Shown here one piece after another: positions 26,036-34,225 of a stretch of 64,000 nt of DNA (its first letter is position 1; the number at the start of each line of letters is the position of its first letter). The stretch is from VXNF01 sp965220035 (GTDB lineage Bacteria; Actinomycetota; Acidimicrobiia; Acidimicrobiales; CATQHL01), in NCBI GenBank assembly GCA_965220035.1, contig CBDCPC010000001.1, forward strand, positions 1,178,001 through 1,242,000, in the 5' to 3' direction. A program made the translations under genes and the position numbers. The notes below the pieces were generated by a model. It was not told where the DNA came from and did not search any database. It worked only from the letters and a program-made list of their open reading frames with translations.

Positions 26036-27010
26036 CTACGACTGAACCTTGATGGCCGCCTCCACGATGGCGTCGGTGCCGGGGACGACGGCGCTCTCCA
26101 ACGGGGGGCTGAAGGGGATGGGGGCCCGTGCTGCGCCGATGCGGACGACGGGTGATTTCAGGTCTGCGAACAGTTCCTCGCCTATGCGGGCTGACAGTTC
26201 GGCTCCGTAGCCACCGGTGAGCCAGGCCTCGTGGGCGATGACGACCCGGCCTGTCTTTGTCACCGACTTGGCGACGGTCTCGAAGTCGAGGGGCCACAGG
26301 CTTCGGAGATCGATCAACTCGGCGAAGATCCCGTGCTGGTCGGCCAGGATGGCGGCCGCGTCGATGCCGCGCAGAGTCATGGCCGAGTAGGTGAGCAGGG
26401 TCACGTCGCTTCCCTCCCGCACGACCGATGCCACGCCGAGCGGTACGCGGTGGTCACCCTCGGGCACCGGGCCCCGCTTGGCTGTGATCGACTTGTTCTC
26501 CAGGAAGATCACCGGATCGTCATCGTCCATGGCCGAGCGCAGCAGGCCCTTGGCGTCGGCAGGGTTGGACGGCGCCACCACCTTCAGCCCGGCGACATGG
26601 GTGAACAGGGCTTCCAGGCTGCCGGAGTGCTGGGCGGCCGAGGAGCGCAGGATGCCGTCGGAGGCCCGCAGCACCAGGGGGACGCTGATCTGCCCGCCCG
26701 ACATGTAGCGCATCTTGGCGGCCTGGTTGACGATCTCGTCCATGGCGCCGAGCGTGAACTCCAGGAAGCTCATCGACGCCACCGGTCGCAGGCCCGTCAT
26801 GGCCGCCCCGACGGCGGACGACATGATCAATGCCTCCGAGATGGGCATGTCGATGATGCGGTCGGGTCCGAACTCCTCCAGCAGGCCCCGGAACTGGCCG
26901 AAGTTGCCGCCCCAACTGATGTCCTCGCCGAGCACGATCACCCGGTCGTCCGACCGCATGGCGAGGCGCGTGGCGTCCACGGTCGCCTGCCCGAACGACA
27001 TGCGCCTCAC
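26036..27010 (-). CDS. 2-oxoacid (pyruvate/acetoin-type) dehydrogenase E1 component, beta subunit
   Basis: The 324-residue E1 beta subunit has the transketolase pyrimidine-binding region (VIVLGEDISWGGNFG, SEALIMSSAVGAAMTGLRP) and the C-terminal transketolase domain (VIAHEAWLTGGYGAELSARI). It forms the thiamin-diphosphate enzyme with the E1 alpha gene just upstream. The GTG at 27010 overlaps the alpha stop (GTGA) and has GAGG 7 bases upstream. The ATG at 27001 is an alternative start. Confidence 0.93.
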   Translation of the reverse strand: MRRMSFGQATVDATRLAMRSDDRVIVLGEDISWGGNFGQFRGLLEEFGPDRIIDMPISEALIMSSAVGAAMTGLRPVASMSFLEFTLGAMDEIVNQAAKMRYMSGGQISVPLVLRASDGILRSSAAQHSGSLEALFTHVAGLKVVAPSNPADAKGLLRSAMDDDDPVIFLENKSITAKRGPVPEGDHRVPLGVASVVREGSDVTLLTYSAMTLRGIDAAAILADQHGIFAELIDLRSLWPLDFETVAKSVTKTGRVVIAHEAWLTGGYGAELSARIGEELFADLKSPVVRIGAARAPIPFSPPLESAVVPGTDAIVEAAIKVQS

Positions 27011-28017
27011 GGCGTCGCCTCGCCGGGCGGGGTGTACACGTAGTTCAGCGCGGTACCTGGATCCGGATCGGGCGACGAGGCGGCGAACTCCTCCGCCGCG
27101 GCTGTCTCGGTCCGGGCGGCTTCCCACACCGACTCGATGCCACTGGCGTCCAGCCATCCCGCCGCGGTGAGCGCTGACTCCAGTCGGGTGATCGGGTCGG
27201 CCGCCTTCCACTGCTCGACTTCGGTGGCGTCGCGGTAGACCTCGGCGTCGCCGACGTAGTGACCGCCGTGGCGATACGTGACGCAGACGAGGAGGGTTGG
27301 TCCCTCCCCGCGTCTAGCCGCCCCGATGGCCGCGCCCGCTGCCGCGTACACCGCGCCGGCGTCGTTGCCGTCGACGGTGAGCCCCGACATGGCGTACGCC
27401 GCAGCCCGGGTCGACAGATCGTCCACCGCCGTGGTGCGGCTGATGGCGGTGAACTGGGCGTACTGATTGTTCTCGCAGACGAACACCACAGGCAGCGCCC
27501 TCACCGAGGCGAAGTTCAGCGCCTCATGGAACGGGCCCTTGTTGATACCGCCGTCGCCGAAGAAGCAGATCGCCACCTGCCCCGAGCCACGGTGCGCAGC
27601 GGACAGCCCGGCGCCCGCGGCGATGCCGAACCCGCCGCCGACGATGCCATTGGCGCCGAGCATGCCCAGCGAGAAGTCGGCCACGTGCATCGACCCGCCG
27701 CGTCCCCGGTTGGCGCCCGTCTTCCTGCCGAACAGCTCGGCCATCAACCGGTCGGTGCGCATGCCCTTGGCGATGGCATGTCCGTGGCCGCGATGAGTGG
27801 AGGTGATGTAGTCGTCGGCCCGGAGGTTCTGGCACGTTGCCGCGGCGATTGCCTCCTGGCCCAGGTACGTGTGGACGAACCCGGGCAGCTTCCCCGCCAA
27901 GAACAACTCCGTCACCCGCGATTCGAAGACGCGGATGCGCACCATCGTGCGGTGGATCGAAACGGCGACTTCATCGGTGAGGCCGGCAAGTGCGGCCGGG
28001 CCGGTCGGCGGCGTCAC
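27007..28017 (-). CDS. 2-oxoacid (pyruvate/acetoin-type) dehydrogenase E1 component, alpha subunit
   Basis: This 336-residue E1 alpha has the thiamin-diphosphate motif GDGGINKG followed by CENNQYAQ, plus THRGHGHAIAKG and GRGGSMHVAD. It decarboxylates a 2-oxoacid and transfers the acyl group to a lipoyl domain, here perhaps the small lipoyl protein encoded in the same operon. The GTG start at 28017 overlaps the SDR stop (GTGA). The frame is open further upstream without homology. No E2 acyltransferase core or E3 dehydrogenase lies in the window. Confidence 0.93.
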   Translation of the reverse strand: MTPPTGPAALAGLTDEVAVSIHRTMVRIRVFESRVTELFLAGKLPGFVHTYLGQEAIAAATCQNLRADDYITSTHRGHGHAIAKGMRTDRLMAELFGRKTGANRGRGGSMHVADFSLGMLGANGIVGGGFGIAAGAGLSAAHRGSGQVAICFFGDGGINKGPFHEALNFASVRALPVVFVCENNQYAQFTAISRTTAVDDLSTRAAAYAMSGLTVDGNDAGAVYAAAGAAIGAARRGEGPTLLVCVTYRHGGHYVGDAEVYRDATEVEQWKAADPITRLESALTAAGWLDASGIESVWEAARTETAAAEEFAASSPDPDPGTALNYVYTPPGEATP

Positions 28018-28775
28018 TGGGCGAGGTAGCCGCCGTCGACGGCCAGGATGTGCCCGGTCACCATGGCGGCCGCGTCGGAAGCGAGGAAGACGGCCGGGCC
28101 CACGATCTCCTCGGGTTGCCCGATCCGTCCCAGGGGGGTGCGTGACTCCCAGTTGGCCCGCATGTCGGGCTCCTTGTCCCACTGAGCCAGCACGATGGCC
28201 GACTCGAACTGCGAGGGGGCGATGGCGTTGACCCGCACGCCCTGCGGCGCCCACTCGATGGCGAGGGTCCGGGTGAGCGCCACAACCCCGCCCTTGGAGG
28301 CCTGGTAGCCGAGACTGCCGGGGAAACCCGCTAGGCCGCCGACGGAGGCGATGTTGATGATCGAACCCGAGCCGGCTTCCACCATGTGGCGGCCGGCCGC
28401 CCGGCAGGCGAGGTAGGTGCCCCGCAAGTTGATCTCCATCACCGAGTCCCACAGGTCCTCCGGGTAGTCGACAGCGGGGGAGCGTCCCCCGATCCCGGCG
28501 CTGTTCACGAGCACGTCGATCCGGCCGGCCTCGGCGACAAGCCCGTCGACGGCTGAGGCGACCGCCGCGGCGTCGGTCACGTCAGCGGCGCATGCATCGG
28601 CCGCCTCCCCGATCGATTGGGCCACCTCCGCGTTGCCGTCGTCATCTCGGTCGACGCAACGGACCCGGGCGCCCGCCTCGGCGAACCCGACGGCGATCGC
28701 TCGGCCCAGCCCGCTGGCGGCGCCCGTGACGAGGGCGACGCGTCCGTCGAGCGAGAAGCGCGATAGAGCGGTCAC
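28014..28775 (-). CDS. Short-chain dehydrogenase/reductase (SDR)
   Basis: This is a 253-residue classical SDR. It has the cofactor motif TGAASGLG, NSAG, a catalytic Y-x3-K (GYQASKGG) and serine (NIASVGG). Asp-type specificity (CVDRDDDG) suggests NAD. It is coupled by 4-base overlaps to the lipoyl gene before it and the E1 alpha gene after it. It may make the 2-oxoacid or reduce the diketone handled by the dehydrogenase (inference). Confidence 0.93.
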   Translation of the reverse strand: MTALSRFSLDGRVALVTGAASGLGRAIAVGFAEAGARVRCVDRDDDGNAEVAQSIGEAADACAADVTDAAAVASAVDGLVAEAGRIDVLVNSAGIGGRSPAVDYPEDLWDSVMEINLRGTYLACRAAGRHMVEAGSGSIINIASVGGLAGFPGSLGYQASKGGVVALTRTLAIEWAPQGVRVNAIAPSQFESAIVLAQWDKEPDMRANWESRTPLGRIGQPEEIVGPAVFLASDAAAMVTGHILAVDGGYLAQ

Positions 28776-29020
28776 CCCACCACGTGACCGATCGTCGTGC
28801 CGACGTCGACCTCGACGTCAGACTCGGGATCCGCGTCGATGAGGATCTCGAGCGTGCCGCCTGCCGGCGACTCGATCGCCGTCTCGGCCTTCTCCGACTC
28901 GACGATCACCAACTCCTCACCTGCTTCCACCCGGTCGCCGGCGGCGTGCAGCCACTCAACGATGATCACGGTCTCCACGACACCGGAGTGGGGCACGACG
29001 ATCGCTGTGCGATCGGCCAT
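28772..29020 (-). CDS. Free-standing biotinyl/lipoyl domain protein
   Basis: The 82-residue protein is almost entirely one lipoyl domain, with the modified lysine in VESEKAETAI (K44) and the closing GTLEIL. Normally this domain is the N-terminus of E2. Here it ends after IGHVVG and the next gene overlaps its stop, so no linker, E1-binding domain or catalytic core follows. It likely serves as a mobile acyl carrier for the E1 encoded downstream, like the glycine-cleavage H protein in principle (inference). Confidence 0.88.
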   Translation of the reverse strand: MADRTAIVVPHSGVVETVIIVEWLHAAGDRVEAGEELVIVESEKAETAIESPAGGTLEILIDADPESDVEVDVGTTIGHVVG

Positions 29021-29078
29021 ATCGCCGGCCGTCAGATCGGCGTCCCGCCGGTCGGCTCATGGGCGATCGGCGCGGCCA

Positions 29079-29750
29079 TCAGATGTATCCGTGCTTCTCG
29101 AGACCTTCAGCCGGGGACAGACCGAGGCGCATGTCTTCCCGAACGAGATCCTCCCCGGCCATCACCGTCTCGGAATCCAGCAACACCTGCTCGGCCTCGG
29201 CGGCCGGGATGACGAGGATGCCGTCGAAGTCGGCGTGGATCACGTCGCCCGGGTGGATCTCCACCTCGCCGATCGTGACGGGCACCTGCGTGGCCGCCAT
29301 CTCCCAGCGGCCGATGGCGTTCAGCGGCGAGAGGTCGCGGTAGAAGACCTGCAGCCCGATGTCACGCAGCCCGTCGGTGTCGCGCAGGTTCCCGTCGAGG
29401 ATCACGCCCACGCAGCCGTGCACCTGCGCGGCGTTACCGGTCAGCTCGCCGAAGTGGCCGACCGGGCTGTCGCGGTTGACCGACACGAGCACGTCGTCGG
29501 GCTGGATGCCGTCGAACATCCGCAGGTACGAACCGATGTGCTCGACACCCTCGGTCCACGGCCGGCGCTCCTCGAATCCGACTCCCAGCACGGTCCGGGC
29601 GATGCCCACGATCCGCTTCTCGGCGAAGAGGGGCCGTAGCCGCGACGGCAGGACCCGCTCGGTGCGGCCCGCCCGGTAGATGGCGTCGCACACCGCGGTC
29701 ATCGGTATGCGCCGGAAGCGCTCGCACAGCTCCGCTCGAGGGATTGTCAC
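29079..29750 (-). CDS. RraA/HMG-aldolase family protein (4-hydroxy-4-methyl-2-oxoglutarate aldolase-like)
   Basis: The 223-residue protein has the RraA-family core GCVGVILDGNLRDTDGLRD, which carries the substrate-binding Arg/Asp, followed by GDVIHADFDGILVIP. Family members include class II pyruvate aldolases, oxaloacetate decarboxylases and the RNase E regulator RraA. In this catabolic operon an aldolase making pyruvate for the E1 enzyme is plausible. The GTG at 29750 is selected because upstream codons fall in a decayed REP-like element. It lies 58 bases before the lipoyl gene. Confidence 0.87.
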   Translation of the reverse strand: MTIPRAELCERFRRIPMTAVCDAIYRAGRTERVLPSRLRPLFAEKRIVGIARTVLGVGFEERRPWTEGVEHIGSYLRMFDGIQPDDVLVSVNRDSPVGHFGELTGNAAQVHGCVGVILDGNLRDTDGLRDIGLQVFYRDLSPLNAIGRWEMAATQVPVTIGEVEIHPGDVIHADFDGILVIPAAEAEQVLLDSETVMAGEDLVREDMRLGLSPAEGLEKHGYI

Positions 29751-29850
29751 GGCTTCCGACCGTAGTCGAAGCCATCCGAGGGCGGGCCACGGCGACCCGT
29801 GACGACGATCTCTCGGATTGCGCCGAGTGGTCCTGCGCGTCGGCCTCCTC

Positions 29851-29905
29851 GGCATCCCGCGGAGACCGGAATCCATCGTCCACTGGCATGGCCGGCACCG
29901 GCGGC
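29851..29905. repeat. Decayed REP-like element
   Basis: GGCATCCCGCGGAGACCGGAATCCATCGTCCACTGG resembles the palindromic family (CCGGAATCCA..GTCCA) with a damaged left arm. It lies in the 264-base divergent spacer between the RraA-like and RidA genes. Confidence 0.5.
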
Positions 29906-30014
29906 AGATTGCTCGGCGCACTCCCGAACAGAGGGACCGGAGCCGCACACGGACGGGACGGGGACGCCGCGTCTACAGTCTCCGAACCGACCGCCCCCAG
30001 GTTCTGGAGGTCAG

Positions 30015-30434
30015 ATGAAGCGCGCCTACGAGGTTCCGGACGGCCCGCCGGGACACCCCTTCCTGTCGCCGGTCATCAGAGCGGGAGACTTCCTGTTCGT
30101 GTCCGGCAATGCCGGGCTGCTGCCGGGGAAGCCGCCCAGCGGAGAGGGCGCCACCTGGCAGCCGGGCGGTCTCGTGGAGGGTGGCATCGAAGCGGAGACC
30201 CGCCAGACGCTGGAGAACATCAAGGCGGCACTCGAGGCAGCCGGGGGCCGGATGTCCGACGTGGTCAAGGTCAACACGTTCCTGCGTGACGTGGACCGCC
30301 ACTTCCACGCCTACAACGAGGTCTACATGGAGTACTTCCCGACCGAGCCGCCCACCCGCACCACCATCGGGGCGAAGATCTACGGCAACATCCTCGTCGA
30401 GATCGAGTGCGTGGCCTACGCCCCGGAGTCCTGA
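30015..30434 (+). CDS. RidA/YjgF-family reactive intermediate deaminase
   Basis: This 139-residue RidA-type trimer-forming protein has DFLFVSGNAGLLPG, RQTLENIKAALEAAGG, a conserved arginine in PTRTTIG and a glutamate in LVEIECVAYAP. RidA hydrolyses enamine/imine products released by PLP enzymes, which matches the PLP enzyme encoded 3 bases downstream. The ATG at 30015 has TGGAGG 5 bases upstream. Earlier in-frame codons lie in the decayed repeat. Confidence 0.92.
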   Translation: MKRAYEVPDGPPGHPFLSPVIRAGDFLFVSGNAGLLPGKPPSGEGATWQPGGLVEGGIEAETRQTLENIKAALEAAGGRMSDVVKVNTFLRDVDRHFHAYNEVYMEYFPTEPPTRTTIGAKIYGNILVEIECVAYAPES

Positions 30435-30437
30435 GCG

Positions 30438-31739
30438 ATGACCAGCGAAACAGCCGGCTGGCGCCGGCACTACGACGTCGCCAACGCCGACCTCCAATGG
30501 CAGTACAAGGGCTGGCCCCGTCTCGTGGGCGGCGCCGACCTCGGAACGGCCACCTCCGGCGAGTTCAACCTCTTCGCCGACGACTTCATGTTCCCCGTGA
30601 TGGTGATCTCGGCGAGCGCCCTGGCCCACAACATCAGCACGGTCGCCCGGTTCTGCGAGGACAGCGGCGTGTCGCTTTCGCCTCACGGCAAGACGAGCAT
30701 GTCGCCCGAGTTGTCACACCTCCAACTCGAAGCGGGGGCGTGGGCCATCACCGCCTCCACGGCCAGCCAGGCCCGCATCTTCCGGGCCTTCGACATCCCC
30801 CGGATCCTCATCGCCCACCAGGTGGTGGATCCGGCGGCCGTCGTCTGGATGGCCGACGAACTCGACGCCCACCCCGAGGTCGAACTGCTCTGCCTGATCG
30901 ACTCGGTCGCGGGCACCGAACTCATGGACGCGGCGCTGGCCGGTCGCCCGGCGGGCCGGCCGATCCACGGACTCGTGGAACTGGGCATGATGGCGGGCCG
31001 GACCGGCTGCCGGACGCTCGAGGGGGCGGCGCGGGTGGCCGAGCGAATCGGCGCCTCCGACCGGATCCGCCTGGCGGGCGTCGAGGGCTACGAGGGCATC
31101 CTCCACTTCCGGGGCGATGACTTCAGCGAGGTCGACGAGTTCCTGGGCCGGATGAGGGACCTCACCGAACACCTGGCCGCCGCCGGCCATTTCGACCATC
31201 TCGACGAGGTGGTCGTCACCGCCGGCGGGAGCATGTTCCCTGATCGGGTGGTGGCCATCCTGGGCAGCGACTGGGACATCGGCCGCCCCGTGCGTCCGGT
31301 CATCCGCCCCGGCGGGTACGTGACCCACGACTCGAAGCTGTACCTCGACTCCGGGCCGTTCGGCGTGCGGCCGCCCATGGACACCTACGCGCCGCTGCAC
31401 CCGGCCTTCACACTCTGGTCCTATGTGGTCTCCCGCCCCGAGCCCGACCTCGCCCTGATGGGCTTCGGGAAGCGCGACGCCTCCTTCGACATGGATCTGC
31501 CGATCCCCAAGACGCTTCGCCGCGACGGCGAGATGCACGACGTCGACGGTCGGCTCGAGGTGTTTGAACTCAACGACCAGCACGGCTTCGTCCGCATCGC
31601 ACCCGGATTCGATCTGAGGGTCGGCGACCTCCTCGGCTGCGGGATCTCCCATCCCTGCACCTCGTTCGACCGCTGGCGGGCCATGCCGGTGGTCGACGAC
31701 GCCCACAACGTCGTCGGCTCGGTGCGCACGTTCTTCTGA
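30438..31739 (+). CDS. Fold-type III PLP enzyme of the D-threonine aldolase/D-serine dehydratase (DSD1) family
   Basis: The 433-residue protein has an alanine-racemase-type N-terminal barrel with the PLP lysine K85 in PHGKTSMSPEL. Its C-terminal D-serine-dehydratase-like domain has metal-type residues NDQHGFV and GISHPCTSFDRW. Family members act on D-threonine, D-serine or hydroxyaspartate. It is tightly coupled to RidA, supporting a deaminating (imine-releasing) rather than purely aldolytic reaction (inference). Which D-amino acid it uses is unknown. Confidence 0.88.
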   Translation: MTSETAGWRRHYDVANADLQWQYKGWPRLVGGADLGTATSGEFNLFADDFMFPVMVISASALAHNISTVARFCEDSGVSLSPHGKTSMSPELSHLQLEAGAWAITASTASQARIFRAFDIPRILIAHQVVDPAAVVWMADELDAHPEVELLCLIDSVAGTELMDAALAGRPAGRPIHGLVELGMMAGRTGCRTLEGAARVAERIGASDRIRLAGVEGYEGILHFRGDDFSEVDEFLGRMRDLTEHLAAAGHFDHLDEVVVTAGGSMFPDRVVAILGSDWDIGRPVRPVIRPGGYVTHDSKLYLDSGPFGVRPPMDTYAPLHPAFTLWSYVVSRPEPDLALMGFGKRDASFDMDLPIPKTLRRDGEMHDVDGRLEVFELNDQHGFVRIAPGFDLRVGDLLGCGISHPCTSFDRWRAMPVVDDAHNVVGSVRTFF

Positions 31740-31780
31740 CGTAGCGCGGAATAGCAGGTACGCAGCCCACTCGCCTCGTG

Positions 31781-31826
31781 ATTCGGACGACGGCCGGACT
31801 CCACTTTCCAGCAGTCCGTGGGAGGC
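31781..31826. repeat. Decayed REP-like element
   Basis: GATTCGGACGACGGCCGGACTCCACTTTCCAGCAG matches the palindrome-plus-tail consensus imperfectly. It lies in the 176-base gap before a small orphan gene. Confidence 0.45.
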
Positions 31827-31903
31827 CCCGGGATCGGGGTCCGTGACAGGCTCCTGGCCGGGATGGCCCCGATTGTGGGCGACCGGGGTCGCGGTCGACG
31901 GTG

Positions 31904-31909
31904 TACACT
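31904..31909 (+). promoter_or_regulatory. Possible -10 box of a leaderless transcript
   Basis: TACACT ends 6 bases before the ATG at 31916, and no Shine-Dalgarno sequence is present. This spacing is typical of leaderless actinobacterial genes, where transcription starts at the start codon. No convincing -35 box was seen. Confidence 0.4.
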
Positions 31910-31915
31910 TCGCAC

Positions 31916-32230
31916 ATGAATTTGTATGAATTCACAAGAAAGTCATTTGAGGAACTCAACGCTGCGTTGTGTTCGGAGGGGGACGTGGCGCGTGTTCGTT
32001 ACTTCTGGATCGAGCCGGACTTCGACTTCGACGACGAGTGGATGATCTTCGTGATCTGGGAGTTGCCCGAACAGGGCGACGAGGGATGGCCGCTGGAACT
32101 TCTCGACACGTACCGCCGGCGTACCCGCGAGACGATCGGAGATGCCGCTCTGGACCATTGCTTCTTCCGCACCCCAGAGGAACTAGCGGATCCGGCTCAC
32201 CAGCGCGGCGTCCAGCTGCAGCCGGCTTGA
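31916..32230 (+). CDS. Small acidic protein of unknown function
   Basis: This 104-residue protein begins MNLYEFTRKSFEEL and is rich in acidic and aromatic residues (YFWIEPDFDFDDEW). I do not recognise a family. It is probably cytoplasmic because no signal or membrane segment is seen. A degenerate HEPN-like stretch follows 7 bases after its stop, so it may be the intact half of a former two-gene toxin-antitoxin-like module (speculative). Start choice rests on the TACACT box and lack of any upstream ribosome-binding site. Confidence 0.6.
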   Translation: MNLYEFTRKSFEELNAALCSEGDVARVRYFWIEPDFDFDDEWMIFVIWELPEQGDEGWPLELLDTYRRRTRETIGDAALDHCFFRTPEELADPAHQRGVQLQPA

Positions 32231-32237
32231 GTAACCC

Positions 32238-32456
32238 ATGACGGTCACCGGGCTCAGCCCCGAGGGCCTGCTCGAGGCTGCGCACCACCTCGTACCCGCG
32301 GGCCGCGGCCGGCCACGTGCTCCGCGCCTCCGCCCTGCGACGGACGCTCTGGCCTCGGCACGCGACGAGTGCCCCGAACAACTCGACATTGCCTGTGTCG
32401 CGGCAATCGCCGACGACCGCCGACGCCGGCATCTGTCGAAGCCGAGGATCAGGTAG
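32238..32456 (+). pseudogene. Possible frameshifted HEPN-like remnant
   Basis: The reading frame from ATG 32238 starts LSPEGLLEAAHHLVPAGRGRPR, a pattern like the first helix of small HEPN-domain proteins that are often paired with a short partner gene. The expected continuation is not kept in one frame: an ALRRT-like stretch is in frame +1 near 32320-32345. It then runs into REP-poor, non-coding-looking sequence. A short real protein of 72 residues is the alternative. The call is tentative. Confidence 0.3.
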
Positions 32457-32500
32457 CGCATCTGCGCCGCGGGGCCATGAGCCCTCGAGCGCCGGCGTGT

Positions 32501-32995
32501 CTACCGCCGGCCGAGGAGCGCCCGGACTGCGTTGTCGGGGCAGGTGTAGGTCTCGAACAGTGGACCGCACGGCGTCTGCGCCATGTGCGCCGAGAGAGCG
32601 AGCAGGTCTTGGGCCTGGCCGTCGGCGCGGTAGTAGCCGGCGAGGCGGACGAAGTCGTTCATGCTCCCCAGCCGGCTGCGGCTCGCGGTCTTCGAATACG
32701 AGCCCTCGCCCATGAGCGCGATCTCCCCCTCCACCACCTCACGCGGCACGCCGATCGCCTCGAGCACGTCGGCCAGGTGGTCGGGGAATCGACTCAGCAG
32801 CGACGAGGCCGGGGCCAGCGGCATGAACACCGGCAGCAACGTGCGCTCGTTCATCAGCAGCGCAACCTGCTGCGGCCTCCAGAAGACAGCCGTCGCGTAC
32901 CAATTCCCGAGCGTCGGCGTCGGATCTGCTACGGGAGGCCGAACCGGCTGCTTCGCCCGGTCCAGGAGCTTCTTCGTGGCGTGGATGGTGAACAT
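32501..32995 (-). CDS. DUF6933-type protein
   Basis: The 164-residue protein begins MFTIHATKKLLDR and has the blocks NWYATAVFWRPQQVALLMNERTLL and MNDFVRLAGYY, which match my recollection of the uncharacterised DUF6933 family. It has no signal peptide or catalytic motif I can name. The ATG at 32995 fits the family N-terminus; about 60 upstream in-frame codons are excluded. The neighbours are orphan genes, typical of accessory sequence. Confidence 0.75.
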   Translation of the reverse strand: MFTIHATKKLLDRAKQPVRPPVADPTPTLGNWYATAVFWRPQQVALLMNERTLLPVFMPLAPASSLLSRFPDHLADVLEAIGVPREVVEGEIALMGEGSYSKTASRSRLGSMNDFVRLAGYYRADGQAQDLLALSAHMAQTPCGPLFETYTCPDNAVRALLGRR

Positions 32996-33224
32996 AGTTG
33001 ACTTGCGTCGTCCAGAGCGTAACCCCCGGACGTACGCCCGAATCGTCCACGTGCCCCGCTCGCAAGACGGTCGAAGAACTGTACAGATCCAGTGGCCAGT
33101 GCGCTGGAAATCGACGCCTCGGTTCTCGTTGTCGCCGTGTGGGACCGCCGCCTCCACGCCGGTGCGGTTGCTGAGCAACTCGCTGTCGCCCCGCCGCCGT
33201 TGACGTGATGGAATCGCGGCTTGC

Positions 33225-33734
33225 TCAACCGGGGTTCTGAGAATCTTCCAGGTTTAGAGAGTCAGGTCCGTCCCACGGCCCGGGGGAGAAGAACCAGGCC
33301 GTTCCCTCTTCATTCCCCTCTTCATTCGAATTGCACGTAGCGCCGTCCGGGGCGTCCGAGCAGTCCGGTGGGTCGGGGTCGGGGTCGACGTTCTGTTGCT
33401 CTGCAACGCGTTCCTCGGAGTCGTCGTTGGGGTCACTGCCGGAGGATCGGTCGCCGGGGCTGTCCGTGTTGTTGAGCGATACCGGTGAACTCACGAGCCA
33501 GTGTCCGATGGTGGCATCGGTGGGGAATAGGCGCGCGCGGGGGAGTTGCCGGTCGCCCCAGGAGTCGTCGGCTTGGCGTTGTTGGAGTCCGAACTCGACG
33601 CGGCCGTCCTCGAGTCTGCGGGCGACGATGCGCACCTCCTCCTCGGCGGCCTGTGCAGCGGAGGAGGTCACCAGTACGGTGCTCAGCACGGCGAGCAGCG
33701 CCGCATTCACGCCTGTCCAAGCGGTAGCAGGCAT
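33225..33734 (-). CDS. Secreted protein of unknown function with acidic C-terminal tail
   Basis: This 169-residue protein has an N-terminal signal peptide (hydrophobic LLAVLSTVLVTSSAAQA, likely cleaved after AQA). A compact region with VRIVARRLEDGRVEFGLQQR and RLFPTDATIGHWLVSSP follows. About 80 residues of Asp/Pro/Ser-rich sequence with three cysteines (DCSDAPDGATC) form the tail. No enzyme motif is visible. It is likely exported; a surface or cell-wall role is only a guess. A GTG two codons upstream is an alternative start. Confidence 0.65.
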   Translation of the reverse strand: MPATAWTGVNAALLAVLSTVLVTSSAAQAAEEEVRIVARRLEDGRVEFGLQQRQADDSWGDRQLPRARLFPTDATIGHWLVSSPVSLNNTDSPGDRSSGSDPNDDSEERVAEQQNVDPDPDPPDCSDAPDGATCNSNEEGNEEGTAWFFSPGPWDGPDSLNLEDSQNPG

Positions 33735-34225
33735 AACCACATCGTCTCAATTGCACGATGAAATACCTTCGACACTCCGTCACTTTCCTGCTCCATTTCA
33801 TGAGAAATGGCCAACACTTGCTCGCTCCACTCCGACTGTGCCATGAGTTGCTCGGCGGCCTCTGTTGGCGCTAACACGTCACGGGGTCGAAGCATCAGAC
33901 TTGTGCCGTTGCCCCACGGTATGCGCGCCGCTTGGAGTCGCTCACGTGTTCGCCAACGTGCATTCGTCCTCCGCACACGGTCGAGTCCGTAGCGTGTGAA
34001 GTCGACCGGATTGGGACGACTTCTGGGGAGCCGGGATGGCCGTCGAGTCCACCGAGTGGGTGCAGCGGGCCGCTGGCGATGTTCTTGCGCGTCGTCGCCG
34101 GAGGCCGGGTTGGCGGATGCCTCCTGGGGGCCGGTATTTCTAAGATTTGCATACTTTAGCTATGAATCATAAACGAAGATAAACTCGGAAAAGTGGCGAT
34201 CACCCGGATAGGCTGAGGCTCGACC
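33735..34225. other. Intergenic region without a convincing gene
   Basis: This 490-base stretch holds short open frames on both strands with no recognisable protein pattern. An AT-rich patch at about 34138-34190 (CATACTTTAGCTATGAATCATAAACG) lies just before the AAA ATPase gene and probably contains its promoter. Nothing else was identified. Confidence 0.55.

Noticed and set aside
33707..33976. 89-residue minus-strand frame upstream of the secreted protein
   Set aside because: No ribosome-binding site, no recognisable pattern and it overlaps the start of the secreted-protein gene in another frame; not enough support for a gene.
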